Source of the DNA: JBOGUF01 sp050696075
GTDB lineage: Bacteria > Chloroflexota > Chloroflexia > Thermomicrobiales > UBA6265
NCBI GenBank assembly: GCA_050696075.1
Contig: JBOGUF010000079.1
Coordinates: forward strand, 1-16,806
Direction: 5' to 3'
DNA length: 16,806 nucleotides
Shown here: positions 1 to 7,027 of the stretch, piece by piece
Position numbering within the stretch: position 1 is the first letter of the stretch
Layout: every line of letters starts with the position of its first letter
Notes under the pieces: generated by a model
Told to the model about the DNA's origin: nothing
What the model saw: the letters and a program-made list of their open reading frames with translations, nothing else
The model's database searches: none
Translations under genes and position numbers: made by a program

Positions 1-3000
1 GGCGCGTGATTGCCGTCGCCGGCGTGGTGGGCGAGTCCAACACCTACTATTTCGGCGGCGTGGGCGGTGGCGTCTGGAAAACCAATGACGCCGGCACAAA
101 CTGGACGCCGATTTTTGACAAGCAACCCGTTGCCTCCGTCGGCAGCCTCGCCGTGGCTCCCTCCGATTCCAACGTCGTTTACGTTGGCACGGGTGAAACC
201 TGCATTCGCGGCAACATCTCCCACGGCGACGGCGTCTACAAGTCCACCGACGCCGGCAAGACCTGGACCAACGTCGGCCTGCGCGACAGCCGCTTCATCG
301 GCAAGGTCCGCGTCCACCCCCAGAACCCGGACCTGGTCTACGTCGCCGCCCTCGGTCACGCCTTCGGTCCCAACGACGAGCGCGGCGTCTTCAAGAGCGC
401 CGATGGCGGCGCTACCTGGCGGCGCGTCCTCTTCGTCGGCGACAAGGCCGGCGCCGTCGACCTCAGCCTCGACGAGACCAACCCCCGCTTCCTCTACGCC
501 GCCGTCTGGGAGACCTACCGCTCCTTCTGGCAGATCAGCAGCGGCGGCCCCGACAGCGGCCTCTGGCGCAGCCGCGACGGCGGCGAGACCTGGGAGGACA
601 TCACCCAGCGCCCCGGTCTCCCGGCCGGTCCCCTCGGCAAGATCGGCGTCGCCGCCTCGCCGGCTCAGCCCGGCCGCGTCTGGGCCCTGATCGAGCACGC
701 CAAAGAAGGCGGCCTCTACCGCTCCGACGACCACGGCCAGACCTGGCAGCAGGTCAGCGACAACCAGAAGCTGATCTCCCGCGCCTGGTACTACATGCAC
801 CTCACCGCCGACCCCCAGGACGCCGACACCGTCTACGTCAACAACCTCGACTTCTGGAAGAGCACCGACGGCGGCAAGACCTTCGAGGAGATCGCCACCC
901 CCCACGGCGACAACCACGACCTCTGGATCGACCCCCGCGACAACCGCCGCCTGATCCAGGGCAACGACGGCGGCGCCTGCGTCTCCCTCAACGGCGCAGT
1001 CACCTTCTCCTCGATCTACAACCAGCCGACCGCCCAGTTCTACCACCTCGCCGTCGACTCCCGCGACCCCTACGTCGTCTACGGTACCCAGCAGGACAAC
1101 TCCAGCATCGCCGTTCCCAGCCGCGTCAACCACGCCGCCATCACCTGGCAGGACAACTTCCTGGCCGGCACCGGCGAGAGCGGCTACATCACCGTCCACC
1201 CCGACGATCCCAACATCGTCTACGTCGGCGCCATCGGCTCCTCCCCCGGCGGCGGCAACTGCCTCCAGCGCTACGACCACCGCACCAAGCAGATCCGCCT
1301 CATCACCTCCTGGCCCGAAGGGAGTCGCGGCTACGGCGCCAGCGAGCTGAAGCAGCGCTTCAACTGGACCTACCCCATCGTCATCTCTCCCCACGACCCC
1401 CATACTCTCTATATCGGCGGCGACCGCGTCCTGCGCAGCACCAACGAGGGCCAAACCTGGGAGCCGATCAGCCCCGACCTGACCAAGGCCGATCCCGAAA
1501 CGCTGAAGCCGACCGGCGGCCCGGTCAACAAGGACGCCATCGGCGCCGAGACCTACGCCACCGTCTTCGCCTTCGCCGAGTCGCCGCACGAAAAGGGCGT
1601 CTTCTGGGCCGGCTCCGACGACGGCCTGATCCACGTCAGCCGCGACACCGGCAAGACCTGGGACAACATCACCCCACCCGACCTACCCGAGTGGACGCAG
1701 ATCAGCGCCATCGAGCTATCCCCGTTCGACCCCGCCACCGCCTACGTCGCCGGCACCCGCTACAAGCTCGACGACTATCGTCCTTATCTCTACGTCACCC
1801 GCGACTACGGTGCCCACTGGTCCCGCATCGACAACGGCATCCCGGCCCACGACTTCACCCGCGTCATCCGCGCCGACCCGGAGCGCCAGGGCCTGCTCTA
1901 CGCCGGCACCGAAACCGGCATCTACGTCTCCGTCGACGACGGCGCCAACTGGCGCCCCTTCCAGCTCAACCTCCCCGTCACCCCGATCCACGATCTGCTC
2001 GTCACGGGGAGCGACCTCGTCGCCGCCACCCACGGCCGCTCCTTCTGGATCCTCGACGACCTCACCCCCATGCGGGCATTGGCCGCGGGCGTGCCGGACG
2101 GCGAGCCCTACCTCTTCGCCCCGCGCGAGACTGTCCGCGTCCTGCCCGGCATCGACTGGTCCGGCGTCGTCACCGGCTCGGCCAACTACATCGGTGGTCG
2201 CGGCGGCGCCTATCTCGCCGAAACGACCCCCGACGGCGAGCAGGTGCGCACCTACCTCGACGCCGGCCAGAACCCGCCCTCCGGCGCCATCGTCACCTAC
2301 CGCCTCGTCGCCGAGCCGGAGGAACCGATCACGTTGACCTTCAAGAACGCCAAAGGCGACGAGCTGCGCTCCTTCACCAGCCGCAAGGAGGACGACGAAA
2401 CGATCGCCAAGGAGCGCCGCGCGCCCGCCAAAGTCGGCTGGAATCGCTTCGTCTGGGACCTCCGCCTTGCCCCGGTGACCAAGATCGAAGGGACCGACCC
2501 GCCCGCCGAAAAACCGCTCGACGGCCCGATCGTCGCCCCCGGCGAGTACTCAGTGACGCTCAAGATCGGCGACCAGGAACTGACGCGGACCTTCACCGTC
2601 GTCAAGCCGCGCGACTACCCCGCCACCCAAAAGGAACTCAACGCCCAGTTCGACCTCCTCTCCCGCATCCACGGCGAGCTCGACGGCCTGGCCAAGTCGA
2701 TCAACCGCATGCGCGACCTCCGCGCCCAACTCGACGGCTGGGCCAAGCGCACCAAGGAGCGCGACGGCGCCGACGAGATCGCCACCCGCGCCGAAGCGCT
2801 CCGCGACGAAATCCTCGAGATCGAGAAGACGCTGCTTGTGCCGGACCTGCGCCCCGGCTGGGGCGACGCCATCAACGAGGGCGCCCGCCTCTGGGAGAAG
2901 CTGGCCGGTCTCCCCGCCGCCGTCGCCCTGGGCGACTACCCGCCCACCGACGCCGCCGAAGCCGTCTTCGCCGACCTGAAGGAGCGCATCACCCCCCGCC

Positions 3001-3089
3001 TCAAGGAGTTCGACACCCTCGTCGCCGACGAGCTCCCCGCCTTCAACACCCTCGTCGCCAAGAGCGACCTTGGCGCCGTGGTGGCATAG
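1..3089 (+). CDS. BNR/VPS10 (sortilin-like) repeat glycosyl-hydrolase-like protein, 5'-truncated
   Basis: The reading frame is open from the window edge to TAG at 3087-3089 (about 1028 codons visible). The GTG at position 6 is preceded in frame by an Arg codon, and the protein starts mid-domain (RVIAVAGVVGES, then a Gly-rich GGGVWKT), so the true start lies upstream. At least ten Asp-box motifs (S/T-x-D-x-G-x-T-W) are visible, such as KSTDAGKTW, KSADGGATW, RSRDGGETW and VSRDTGKTW. They are spread over roughly residues 25-660, as in multi-bladed beta-propellers of the sortilin/VPS10 and BNR type. A beta-sandwich-like segment (about 760-870) and a charged, probably helical C-terminal tail (about 880-1000) follow. 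Members are often annotated 'glycosyl hydrolase' without proof of activity; most are predicted extracytoplasmic. Any signal peptide would be outside the window. Substrate is unknown. Confidence 0.9.
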   Translation, partial: RVIAVAGVVGESNTYYFGGVGGGVWKTNDAGTNWTPIFDKQPVASVGSLAVAPSDSNVVYVGTGETCIRGNISHGDGVYKSTDAGKTWTNVGLRDSRFIGKVRVHPQNPDLVYVAALGHAFGPNDERGVFKSADGGATWRRVLFVGDKAGAVDLSLDETNPRFLYAAVWETYRSFWQISSGGPDSGLWRSRDGGETWEDITQRPGLPAGPLGKIGVAASPAQPGRVWALIEHAKEGGLYRSDDHGQTWQQVSDNQKLISRAWYYMHLTADPQDADTVYVNNLDFWKSTDGGKTFEEIATPHGDNHDLWIDPRDNRRLIQGNDGGACVSLNGAVTFSSIYNQPTAQFYHLAVDSRDPYVVYGTQQDNSSIAVPSRVNHAAITWQDNFLAGTGESGYITVHPDDPNIVYVGAIGSSPGGGNCLQRYDHRTKQIRLITSWPEGSRGYGASELKQRFNWTYPIVISPHDPHTLYIGGDRVLRSTNEGQTWEPISPDLTKADPETLKPTGGPVNKDAIGAETYATVFAFAESPHEKGVFWAGSDDGLIHVSRDTGKTWDNITPPDLPEWTQISAIELSPFDPATAYVAGTRYKLDDYRPYLYVTRDYGAHWSRIDNGIPAHDFTRVIRADPERQGLLYAGTETGIYVSVDDGANWRPFQLNLPVTPIHDLLVTGSDLVAATHGRSFWILDDLTPMRALAAGVPDGEPYLFAPRETVRVLPGIDWSGVVTGSANYIGGRGGAYLAETTPDGEQVRTYLDAGQNPPSGAIVTYRLVAEPEEPITLTFKNAKGDELRSFTSRKEDDETIAKERRAPAKVGWNRFVWDLRLAPVTKIEGTDPPAEKPLDGPIVAPGEYSVTLKIGDQELTRTFTVVKPRDYPATQKELNAQFDLLSRIHGELDGLAKSINRMRDLRAQLDGWAKRTKERDGADEIATRAEALRDEILEIEKTLLVPDLRPGWGDAINEGARLWEKLAGLPAAVALGDYPPTDAAEAVFADLKERITPRLKEFDTLVADELPAFNTLVAKSDLGAVVA

Positions 3090-3106
3090 CGATCATAGTA
3101 AGATCC

Positions 3107-3143
3107 GCATGACGGACCAGCCGGCCTGGCTGGTCCGTCATGC
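3107..3143. terminator. Perfect 16-bp hairpin after the BNR gene
   Basis: A perfect inverted repeat has arms 3107-3122 and 3128-3143 (GCATGACGGACCAGCC and its reverse complement) around the 5-base loop GGCCT. It begins 17 bases after the BNR gene stop and ends 20 bases before the ribosome binding site of the next gene. Position and stability suit a transcription terminator, but no T-run follows, so it may act with Rho or as an mRNA stabiliser. Its outer sequence GCATGACGG is shared with the palindromic element at 11172-11248. Confidence 0.55.
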
Positions 3144-3178
3144 CATAATGGAAACGATGAATGAGGAGGAGAATCGTG

Positions 3179-3463
3179 ATGGCGCGCACCTTGAGTACCC
3201 GCCAAAGCCAAACCGATGATGAACTGATCGAAGCCCATCTCGAACCGGATGCCTACTGGTCGACGGCCGACGAATGGCGGTTGAAGGAGCGCGGCGTGCC
3301 GGTCTGGGCGATCATTGGTTTCCTCCTGCCGGATGCCAGCAACGCCGAGCAAGTCGCACGGGACTACGGCGTCTCTTCTGACGCCGTTGCGGCTGCCATC
3401 GCGTACTACCGGCGACACCGAGCAGAGATCGATGCCCGGCTCGCGCAGAACCGCGCCGCTTGA
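3179..3463 (+). CDS. DUF433 domain protein, putative antitoxin
   Basis: A 94-residue protein with the DUF433 signature: GVPVWAIIGFLLPDASNAEQVARDYGVS (written here as the stretch GVPVWAIIGF followed by an HTH-like AEQVARDYGVS) and a closing AIAYYRRHRAEIDARL helix. DUF433 proteins carry a winged-helix/HTH-like fold and commonly sit just upstream of PIN-like toxins as antitoxins. ATG 3179 is chosen because AGGAGGAG (3164-3171) lies 7 bases before it. The in-frame ATG at 3161 overlaps this site, and GTG 3176 is too close to it. The gene overlaps its downstream partner by one base (TGATG). It probably neutralises that protein and represses the operon; this is inferred from family and arrangement. 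Confidence 0.85.
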   Translation: MARTLSTRQSQTDDELIEAHLEPDAYWSTADEWRLKERGVPVWAIIGFLLPDASNAEQVARDYGVSSDAVAAAIAYYRRHRAEIDARLAQNRAA

Positions 3464-3855
3464 TGGCCGCTTTCTACACCGACGAAGACGTCACGCTCGC
3501 CTTGGAGGAGCCGCTGCGAGCGCGCGGACATCTTGTTGCCTCGACCGATGGCGAAGGACGACGACGCTCCCCTGACCCTCATCAAGTGCTGTACGCGGCT
3601 GAACGAGACTGGACGCTCATCACCCATAATCGCCGAGACTATCGCCTCCTGCACGACGCCTGGCATCTCTGGGCGCACGCGTGGAAGGTGCCCTATCGTC
3701 ATGCTGGGATCATCGTGCTCGAACAGCTCCCAAGGCATCCGGCTGCAGAAATCGCTGACTTGATCCATGGACTCGTGGTTGATGCGGAAACCTCCCTCGC
3801 CAACGCGCTTTACGATTGGCGGCAGGCGACCGGATGGAGGCGTTTTCCAGACTGA
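3463..3855 (+). CDS. DUF5615/Mut7-C-like PIN-fold protein, putative toxin
   Basis: A 130-residue protein beginning MAAFYTDEDV. The early acidic pair (D7, D9), the central LITHNRRDYRLL segment and the later HAGIIVLEQL strand match the PIN-like fold of the DUF5615/Mut7-C group, whose members are predicted metal-dependent ribonucleases. A gene encoding such a protein directly after a DUF433 gene is a recurrent toxin-antitoxin arrangement. ATG 3463 shares one base with the antitoxin stop, so translation is probably coupled; a TTG codon sits just before it at 3460. The frame is intact and acidic residues are present, so it may be active. RNase activity and toxicity are inferred from the family. 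Confidence 0.82.
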   Translation: MAAFYTDEDVTLALEEPLRARGHLVASTDGEGRRRSPDPHQVLYAAERDWTLITHNRRDYRLLHDAWHLWAHAWKVPYRHAGIIVLEQLPRHPAAEIADLIHGLVVDAETSLANALYDWRQATGWRRFPD

Positions 3856-3881
3856 GGTCGGACGCCCAGGAATGCAGAACC

Positions 3882-4196
3882 ATGTCTATCAAAGCCAATA
3901 CCGAGGACAGCGGTACGCCAGACAACTTAGATTCCGACGACATTGAGGCCTACATCGCAACGTTGGATGAACAGGCACGTCGGAACCTCGCGACCGCGGA
4001 AGCTGAGATCGATAAAGCCATCCTGCGTCACCGCACGTCCAAACCAAGTGGCCCGAGTCGGGTTACCGAGCACTTTGGAACGATCACGCCCCGCAATCGA
4101 CCGGAGAATTGGCGGGCTGGCCGTCAGGAGCTCGAGAGGCTGATGGCCATCGACATTGCTGCCGAGGACCGCGTCGAGGAGCAGGACTCACGATGA
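3882..4196 (+). CDS. Small charged hypothetical protein
   Basis: A 104-residue protein starting MSIKANTEDSGTPDNL, with an acidic N-terminus, a predicted helix DSDDIEAYIATLDEQARRNL (about 19-38) and a basic middle (about 48-75). I do not recognise the family. AGGA at 3870 lies about 9 bases before ATG 3882, which I prefer to the longer in-frame start at 3816 because that start would overlap the toxin gene. It begins 26 bases after the PIN-like gene, and its stop overlaps the start of the broken acetyltransferase gene (ATGA at 4193-4196), so it was probably co-transcribed with it. It could be a regulator or antitoxin-like partner, but no sequence feature proves that. Confidence 0.6.
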   Translation: MSIKANTEDSGTPDNLDSDDIEAYIATLDEQARRNLATAEAEIDKAILRHRTSKPSGPSRVTEHFGTITPRNRPENWRAGRQELERLMAIDIAAEDRVEEQDSR

Positions 4197-4681
4197 AACG
4201 CTTCGTCCCCCGCGACTTCACCGTCCCGACCCTGGTCGAAACCGAGCGCTTCCGCATCCGCCCAATCACGATCCACGACGTGGTCAAGGACTACGATGCG
4301 GTCATGACCAGCCAGGAACACCCGCGCGCCACCCCCCTCGGGCTGGCCGCCACCGAATCCGACCCTTGAGCAAGACTTGATCGACCTCGGCTGGCGCCAG
4401 AAAGAATTCCAGATAGAGACCTCCTTCGACTACGCCGTGATGAGCCTCGACGAGTCCCGCCTTCTCGGCTGCGTCTACGTCAACCCCACCGCAAAAACCG
4501 GCGACGACGCCGAAATCTCCCTCAGGGTCCGCGCCGACGAACTCGCCACCGGCCTCGAACTCGCCCTGGAAACCACCGTCCGCCACTGGATCGCCGCCGA
4601 CTGGCCCTTCACCACCGTCGGCTACCCGGCCGTGACCTGCCCTGGGACGCCTGGCACACGCTGCCAGAGAGCGAGACGTGA
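4193..4681 (+). pseudogene. GNAT-family N-acetyltransferase, two frameshifts (copy 1)
   Basis: Three pieces of one GNAT-like protein lie in successive frames. Piece one starts at ATG 4193 (MKRFVPRDFTVPTLVETERF, then RIRPITIHDVVKDYDAVMTS) and runs to about 4320. The frame then shifts, near a six-C run at 4332-4337, to GWPPPNPTLEQDLIDLGWRQ and on through TSFDYAVMSLDESRLLGCVY, ending in WPFTTVGYP. A second shift at the CCC of 4625-4627 restores the first frame, giving GRDLPWDAWHTLPESET and TGA at 4679-4681. The remnant at 5745-5770 has CCCC at the matching place, supporting a one-base deletion here. The two shifts cancel in frame, but the region between them would be mistranslated and hits a stop at about 4367. 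Decay or sequence error could explain this. GNATs transfer acetyl from acetyl-CoA to an amine; the substrate is unknown. Confidence 0.8.
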
Positions 4682-4785
4682 TGTTGACGATGACGGCAGC
4701 ACGACCTGATCGTTACCAGAGAGAAGCGTCACCCATCGCATTGCCCAGCCACTCATGATACGCTCAGCCCAATAGGAGTCTGGCC

Positions 4786-5012
4786 GTGGCGCTGCCTGCA
4801 CGTCATTCAACGCAGCGATCGGAACGAGTGCTTTCCTCCGAGGAAGGCGTGCGTTGCTTGACCGCGAGGCGCGTCGGCTCCTTGACATCTCCGCTGACGA
4901 GTTTCTTCACCGCTGGGATGCCGGCGAGTATCGGGATCTACCTGACACGGACGAGACGCGCCGCATCATGCGGGTTGCCTACCTGATCCCCTTTGGTCGG
5001 CAGGACACCTGA
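4786..5012 (+). pseudogene. Small LLxIS-DEF-RRW protein, copy 1, one-base frameshift
   Basis: GTG 4786 follows AGGAG (4774-4778) by 7 bases and opens MALPARHSTQRSERVLSSEE. Restoring one missing base at about 4854-4855 gives EEGVRLLDREARRLLDISAD, then EFLHRWDAGEYRDLPDTDET and an end at VAYLIPFGRQDT with TGA 5010-5012. This repaired 75-residue protein aligns along its length with the intact 73-residue paralogue at 5917-6138. Both begin MALPA and share (L/F)(L/F)DR, RxLLxIS-DEF, RWxAGxY and a hydrophobic tail. The family is unknown to me. As sequenced the protein would be truncated or altered, so this copy is probably broken unless the missing base is a sequencing error. The last 20 bases overlap the start of the next gene. 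Confidence 0.65.
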
Positions 5013-5595
5013 GGAGGCGCTCGACGCCTTTCTCGACCGCTTCCGGCGCACCGTTCAGTGCATTGCCCCGGCCGAGATGTTCGGCAGTGGGTTTGCGCTT
5101 AGACGCATCAACAGCGTTACCCTCATTCCGCACGGTGGTCATGCCGGCAGCCTCGTACCGTTGCAGACCAGCGACGGACGCTGCGATCTCTTGCTCGCCA
5201 TCTACGAGCAGTACACCGTGGTTCACGTGCCCGACGACATTCAACGATGTCAACGATGCCCCTTCAGAATCAGCGCGGCCTACTACTCGTACGATATTCA
5301 TGACCGGAACGGGCGAGAGATCCTGCTTTACCAATGGCGCCCCGAGGGCGTGAGCTTCGTGACGTTTCCTCATCTCCACGTCAAGCAGACGAATCCGATC
5401 TCTTTGGATCCTGGTTCTCGATCGTTGGAACCGCGCACGGTCAGCGTGTCGGACATGCACCTGCCGACAAACCACGTCCTCCTTGAAGACATTGTGGAGT
5501 TGCTTGTTCGCGAGTTCGACATCCGGTCCAGACGCGAAGATTGGGCCAACGTGCTCCAACAAAACCGGGAGATGGTTCGCGCGGGACGCCTGTGA
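4993..5595 (+). CDS. FPHLHV-motif hypothetical protein, copy 1
   Basis: A 200-residue protein of no family I recognise. The TTG start at 4993 (MVGRTPEEALDAFLDRF) lies inside the upstream small gene, at the codons for its FGR. The paralogue at 6128 uses a TTG at the equivalent place (VGR), which supports both starts. Shared features are a central aromatic segment with W-x-P (QWRPEG here), then FPHLHV at about residues 125-130, HLPTNHVLLEDIVELLVREF and a terminal RREDWANVLQQNREM. The two His residues of PHLH and the conserved Trp, Arg and Asp could be functional. No signal peptide or membrane segment is seen. Its strict pairing with a small overlapping gene resembles a toxin-antitoxin or other binary system; function is unproven. 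Confidence 0.72.
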   Translation: MVGRTPEEALDAFLDRFRRTVQCIAPAEMFGSGFALRRINSVTLIPHGGHAGSLVPLQTSDGRCDLLLAIYEQYTVVHVPDDIQRCQRCPFRISAAYYSYDIHDRNGREILLYQWRPEGVSFVTFPHLHVKQTNPISLDPGSRSLEPRTVSVSDMHLPTNHVLLEDIVELLVREFDIRSRREDWANVLQQNREMVRAGRL

Positions 5596-5664
5596 TGGCT
5601 CGCTTCGAGCGACATGCTGCGCCGTCAGTTGTGTGCCGCAAACAGAGCTCATGATGCCACGCGG

Positions 5665-5808
5665 ATGACGCCTCCGCAAAAAGCCTCGTCTCGCGCGACT
5701 CTCACTCCCCCACCCTGGTCGAAACCGACCGCATTCGTATCCGCCCCTTACCCCGGCCGCGACCTGCCCTGGAACGCCTGGGACGCCCTACCCGAGCGGG
5801 CGGCATAA
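5665..5808 (+). pseudogene. GNAT N-acetyltransferase remnant with large internal deletion (copy 2)
   Basis: The first half reads SPTLVETDRIRIRPL in frame with 5718 and matches the N-terminus of copy 1 (VPTLVETERFRIRPI). Directly after it, in another frame, comes YPGRDLPWNAWDALPERAA and TAA 5806-5808, matching the C-terminus of copy 1 (GRDLPWDAWHTLPE). About 370-380 bases that encode the whole acetyl-CoA-binding core are missing, and the junction near 5750 is out of frame. The open frame from ATG 5665 is therefore a chance product that is correct only at its C-terminus. It lies 69 bases after one FPHLHV module and 108 bases before the next. Confidence 0.75.
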
Positions 5809-5916
5809 AATCTAGACTGGAATTGCCAATGGGCAGTGCTAGCGCCCCTCAACGCATTCTGCTAGTGTTGCCGCGGGTTGAGTCGGCGCATCGACTCGCT
5901 CAGAAGGACAATCGCC

Positions 5917-6138
5917 ATGGCACTCCCGGCGCAACAAACCGAAACACCTCTTCCAGTTCGCTGGCTTGACGAGGAAGAAGAGCGTGAGTTCTTCGATCGT
6001 TCCGTGCGGGAACTCCTCGGCATCAGCGGCGACGAATTCACCCGCCGCTGGAATGCCGGCGACTATGACGAGATCGCCGACGACCCGACTCATTGGGACG
6101 TCTTGTACCTCGCGATGCTCGGCAACGTTGGCCGCTAG
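5917..6138 (+). CDS. Small LLGISGDEF-RRW protein, copy 2 (intact)
   Basis: A 73-residue acidic protein (MALPAQQTETPLPVRWLDEE, then EEREFFDRSVRELLGISGDE, FTRRWNAGDY, and tail VLYLAMLGNVGR). AAGGA (5904-5908) is 8 bases before ATG 5917. It is a paralogue of the frameshifted gene at 4786-5012, with the core RxLLxIS-DEF-RWxAGxY conserved. The core looks like a short helical element with an amphipathic start, followed by a turn and a hydrophobic tail. I recognise it only as a recurring type of uncharacterised small bacterial protein. It overlaps the FPHLHV gene by 11 bases, so their products are probably made in fixed ratio and may form a complex; it could be the antitoxin-like or chaperone-like half of the pair. 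Confidence 0.75.
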   Translation: MALPAQQTETPLPVRWLDEEEEREFFDRSVRELLGISGDEFTRRWNAGDYDEIADDPTHWDVLYLAMLGNVGR

Positions 6139-6658
6139 AAGCCAAGCTGCAGCGGTCGAGGACTTCCTCTCACCGCTCCAGCAGTCCATCTCCTGCATCA
6201 CGAAAGCCGTAGTCTTCCAGGGCTACGCCGGTTCTGAACAGTCCCATGCGATGAGGTTTGCCGAGCGATTCGTTCCCCTCCAAGGCCAGCATTCGCTTGA
6301 GTTCTCGTTCCTGCACCAGTACGAACTCGTCGAAATCCAGGCGGGTTCACGGCTCTGGACCGTCCATTCGACCGGCTATTGGTATCAGGTGCGGCAGACG
6401 AACGGCCCCGAGGCCATTGCCTCCCATTGGCATCCGCATGTTGGACGCGGCCTGATCCCTTTTCCGCACCTTCATGTTGGTGGCTCCACCGCCCCCATCG
6501 ACATCGGCAATGGGAAGCACGTTCCAACCGGCCGCGTTTCCGTCGAAGCCGTGATCCGATTTCTCATCACGGAACTTCACGTTCGCCCATTGCGAGCGGA
6601 TTGGGGAGTCATTTTGGCCGCAAACGAAGCCGAGTTCGGCGCAAAGCGTACGTGGTGA
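6128..6658 (+). CDS. FPHLHV-motif hypothetical protein, copy 2
   Basis: A 176-residue protein read from TTG 6128 inside the end of the small upstream gene, with TGA at 6656-6658. The only ATG options lie far downstream, and the equivalent TTG is used in copy 1. Domain landmarks are AVEDFLSPLQQSISCI near the N-terminus, a Tyr/Trp-rich centre (YWYQVRQ), HWHPHVGRGLIPFPHLHVGG, HVPTGRVSVEAVIRFLITEL and VRPLRADWGVILAANEAEF. Identity to copy 1 is low overall but concentrated in these blocks, so duplication is old or the two arrived separately. Histidine-rich blocks (HWHPH, PHLH) suggest metal binding or catalysis, for example a nuclease, but no known catalytic signature can be named. No membrane segments are visible. 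Confidence 0.72.
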   Translation: MAARSQAAAVEDFLSPLQQSISCITKAVVFQGYAGSEQSHAMRFAERFVPLQGQHSLEFSFLHQYELVEIQAGSRLWTVHSTGYWYQVRQTNGPEAIASHWHPHVGRGLIPFPHLHVGGSTAPIDIGNGKHVPTGRVSVEAVIRFLITELHVRPLRADWGVILAANEAEFGAKRTW

Positions 6659-6697
6659 AGGATAAGAAAACTTCTCTTACTGTCTGCCGTCATCACC

Positions 6698-6967
6698 TCA
6701 CACCAGGCGTGAAGCGCGCCGTGCGGCCTCAACATCCCGCTTGAGCTCTTCGGCTGACTGGGGACCCGATGGGATGCCGTAGCGAACCATCAGATCAAGC
6801 ACAACCCACCGCGAGACGCCGAGCATCCGAGCCGCCTGCCCCTGGCTGATACGCGCATCTCGGAGCAGATCGAGTACCAACACTTCTCTGACCTTCGCGG
6901 ACACGTCCTCGGGCGACCCGAGCAACGCAAGTAATTCGTCCGGCAAAGCAAGCACGAATTGTGACAT
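6698..6967 (-). CDS. UPF0175 family HTH protein, antitoxin-like
   Basis: An 89-residue protein starting MSQFVLALPDELLALLGSPE. After a beta/helix start comes REVLVLDLLRDARISQGQAA and RMLGVSRWVVLDLMVRYGIP, a helix-turn-helix with the IS.GQAA.MLG.SR pattern typical of UPF0175, then EELKRDVEAA. UPF0175 proteins are predicted DNA-binding antitoxins or regulators. The ATG at 6967 has only a weak purine-rich stretch before it. It lies 60 bases downstream of the nuclease-like gene on the same strand and is convergent with the FPHLHV gene. It may control or counteract the nuclease-like neighbour; that link is inference. No typical UPF0175 partner (DUF3368/PIN) follows it. Confidence 0.82.
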   Translation of the reverse strand: MSQFVLALPDELLALLGSPEDVSAKVREVLVLDLLRDARISQGQAARMLGVSRWVVLDLMVRYGIPSGPQSAEELKRDVEAARRASRLV

Positions 6968-7027
6968 CTTGGGGATCCCGTTTCAACGACTCGGTCGTCC
7001 TGCGCATCGGCTTCGTCTGCTCCAAGG

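Noticed and set aside
1691..3112. Arg/Pro-rich plus-strand frame inside the BNR gene
   Set aside because: Out-of-frame reading of a high-GC gene; the other frame contains repeated Asp-box motifs.
4320..4627. Programmed ribosomal frameshifting in the GNAT gene
   Set aside because: No slippery heptamer plus structure was recognised, two shifts would be needed, and the paralogous copy is plainly decayed; simple mutation or sequencing error is more likely.
5665..5808. Intact small protein-coding gene
   Set aside because: Its first half encodes GNAT sequence only in a different frame, so the open frame is a deletion product rather than a selected gene.
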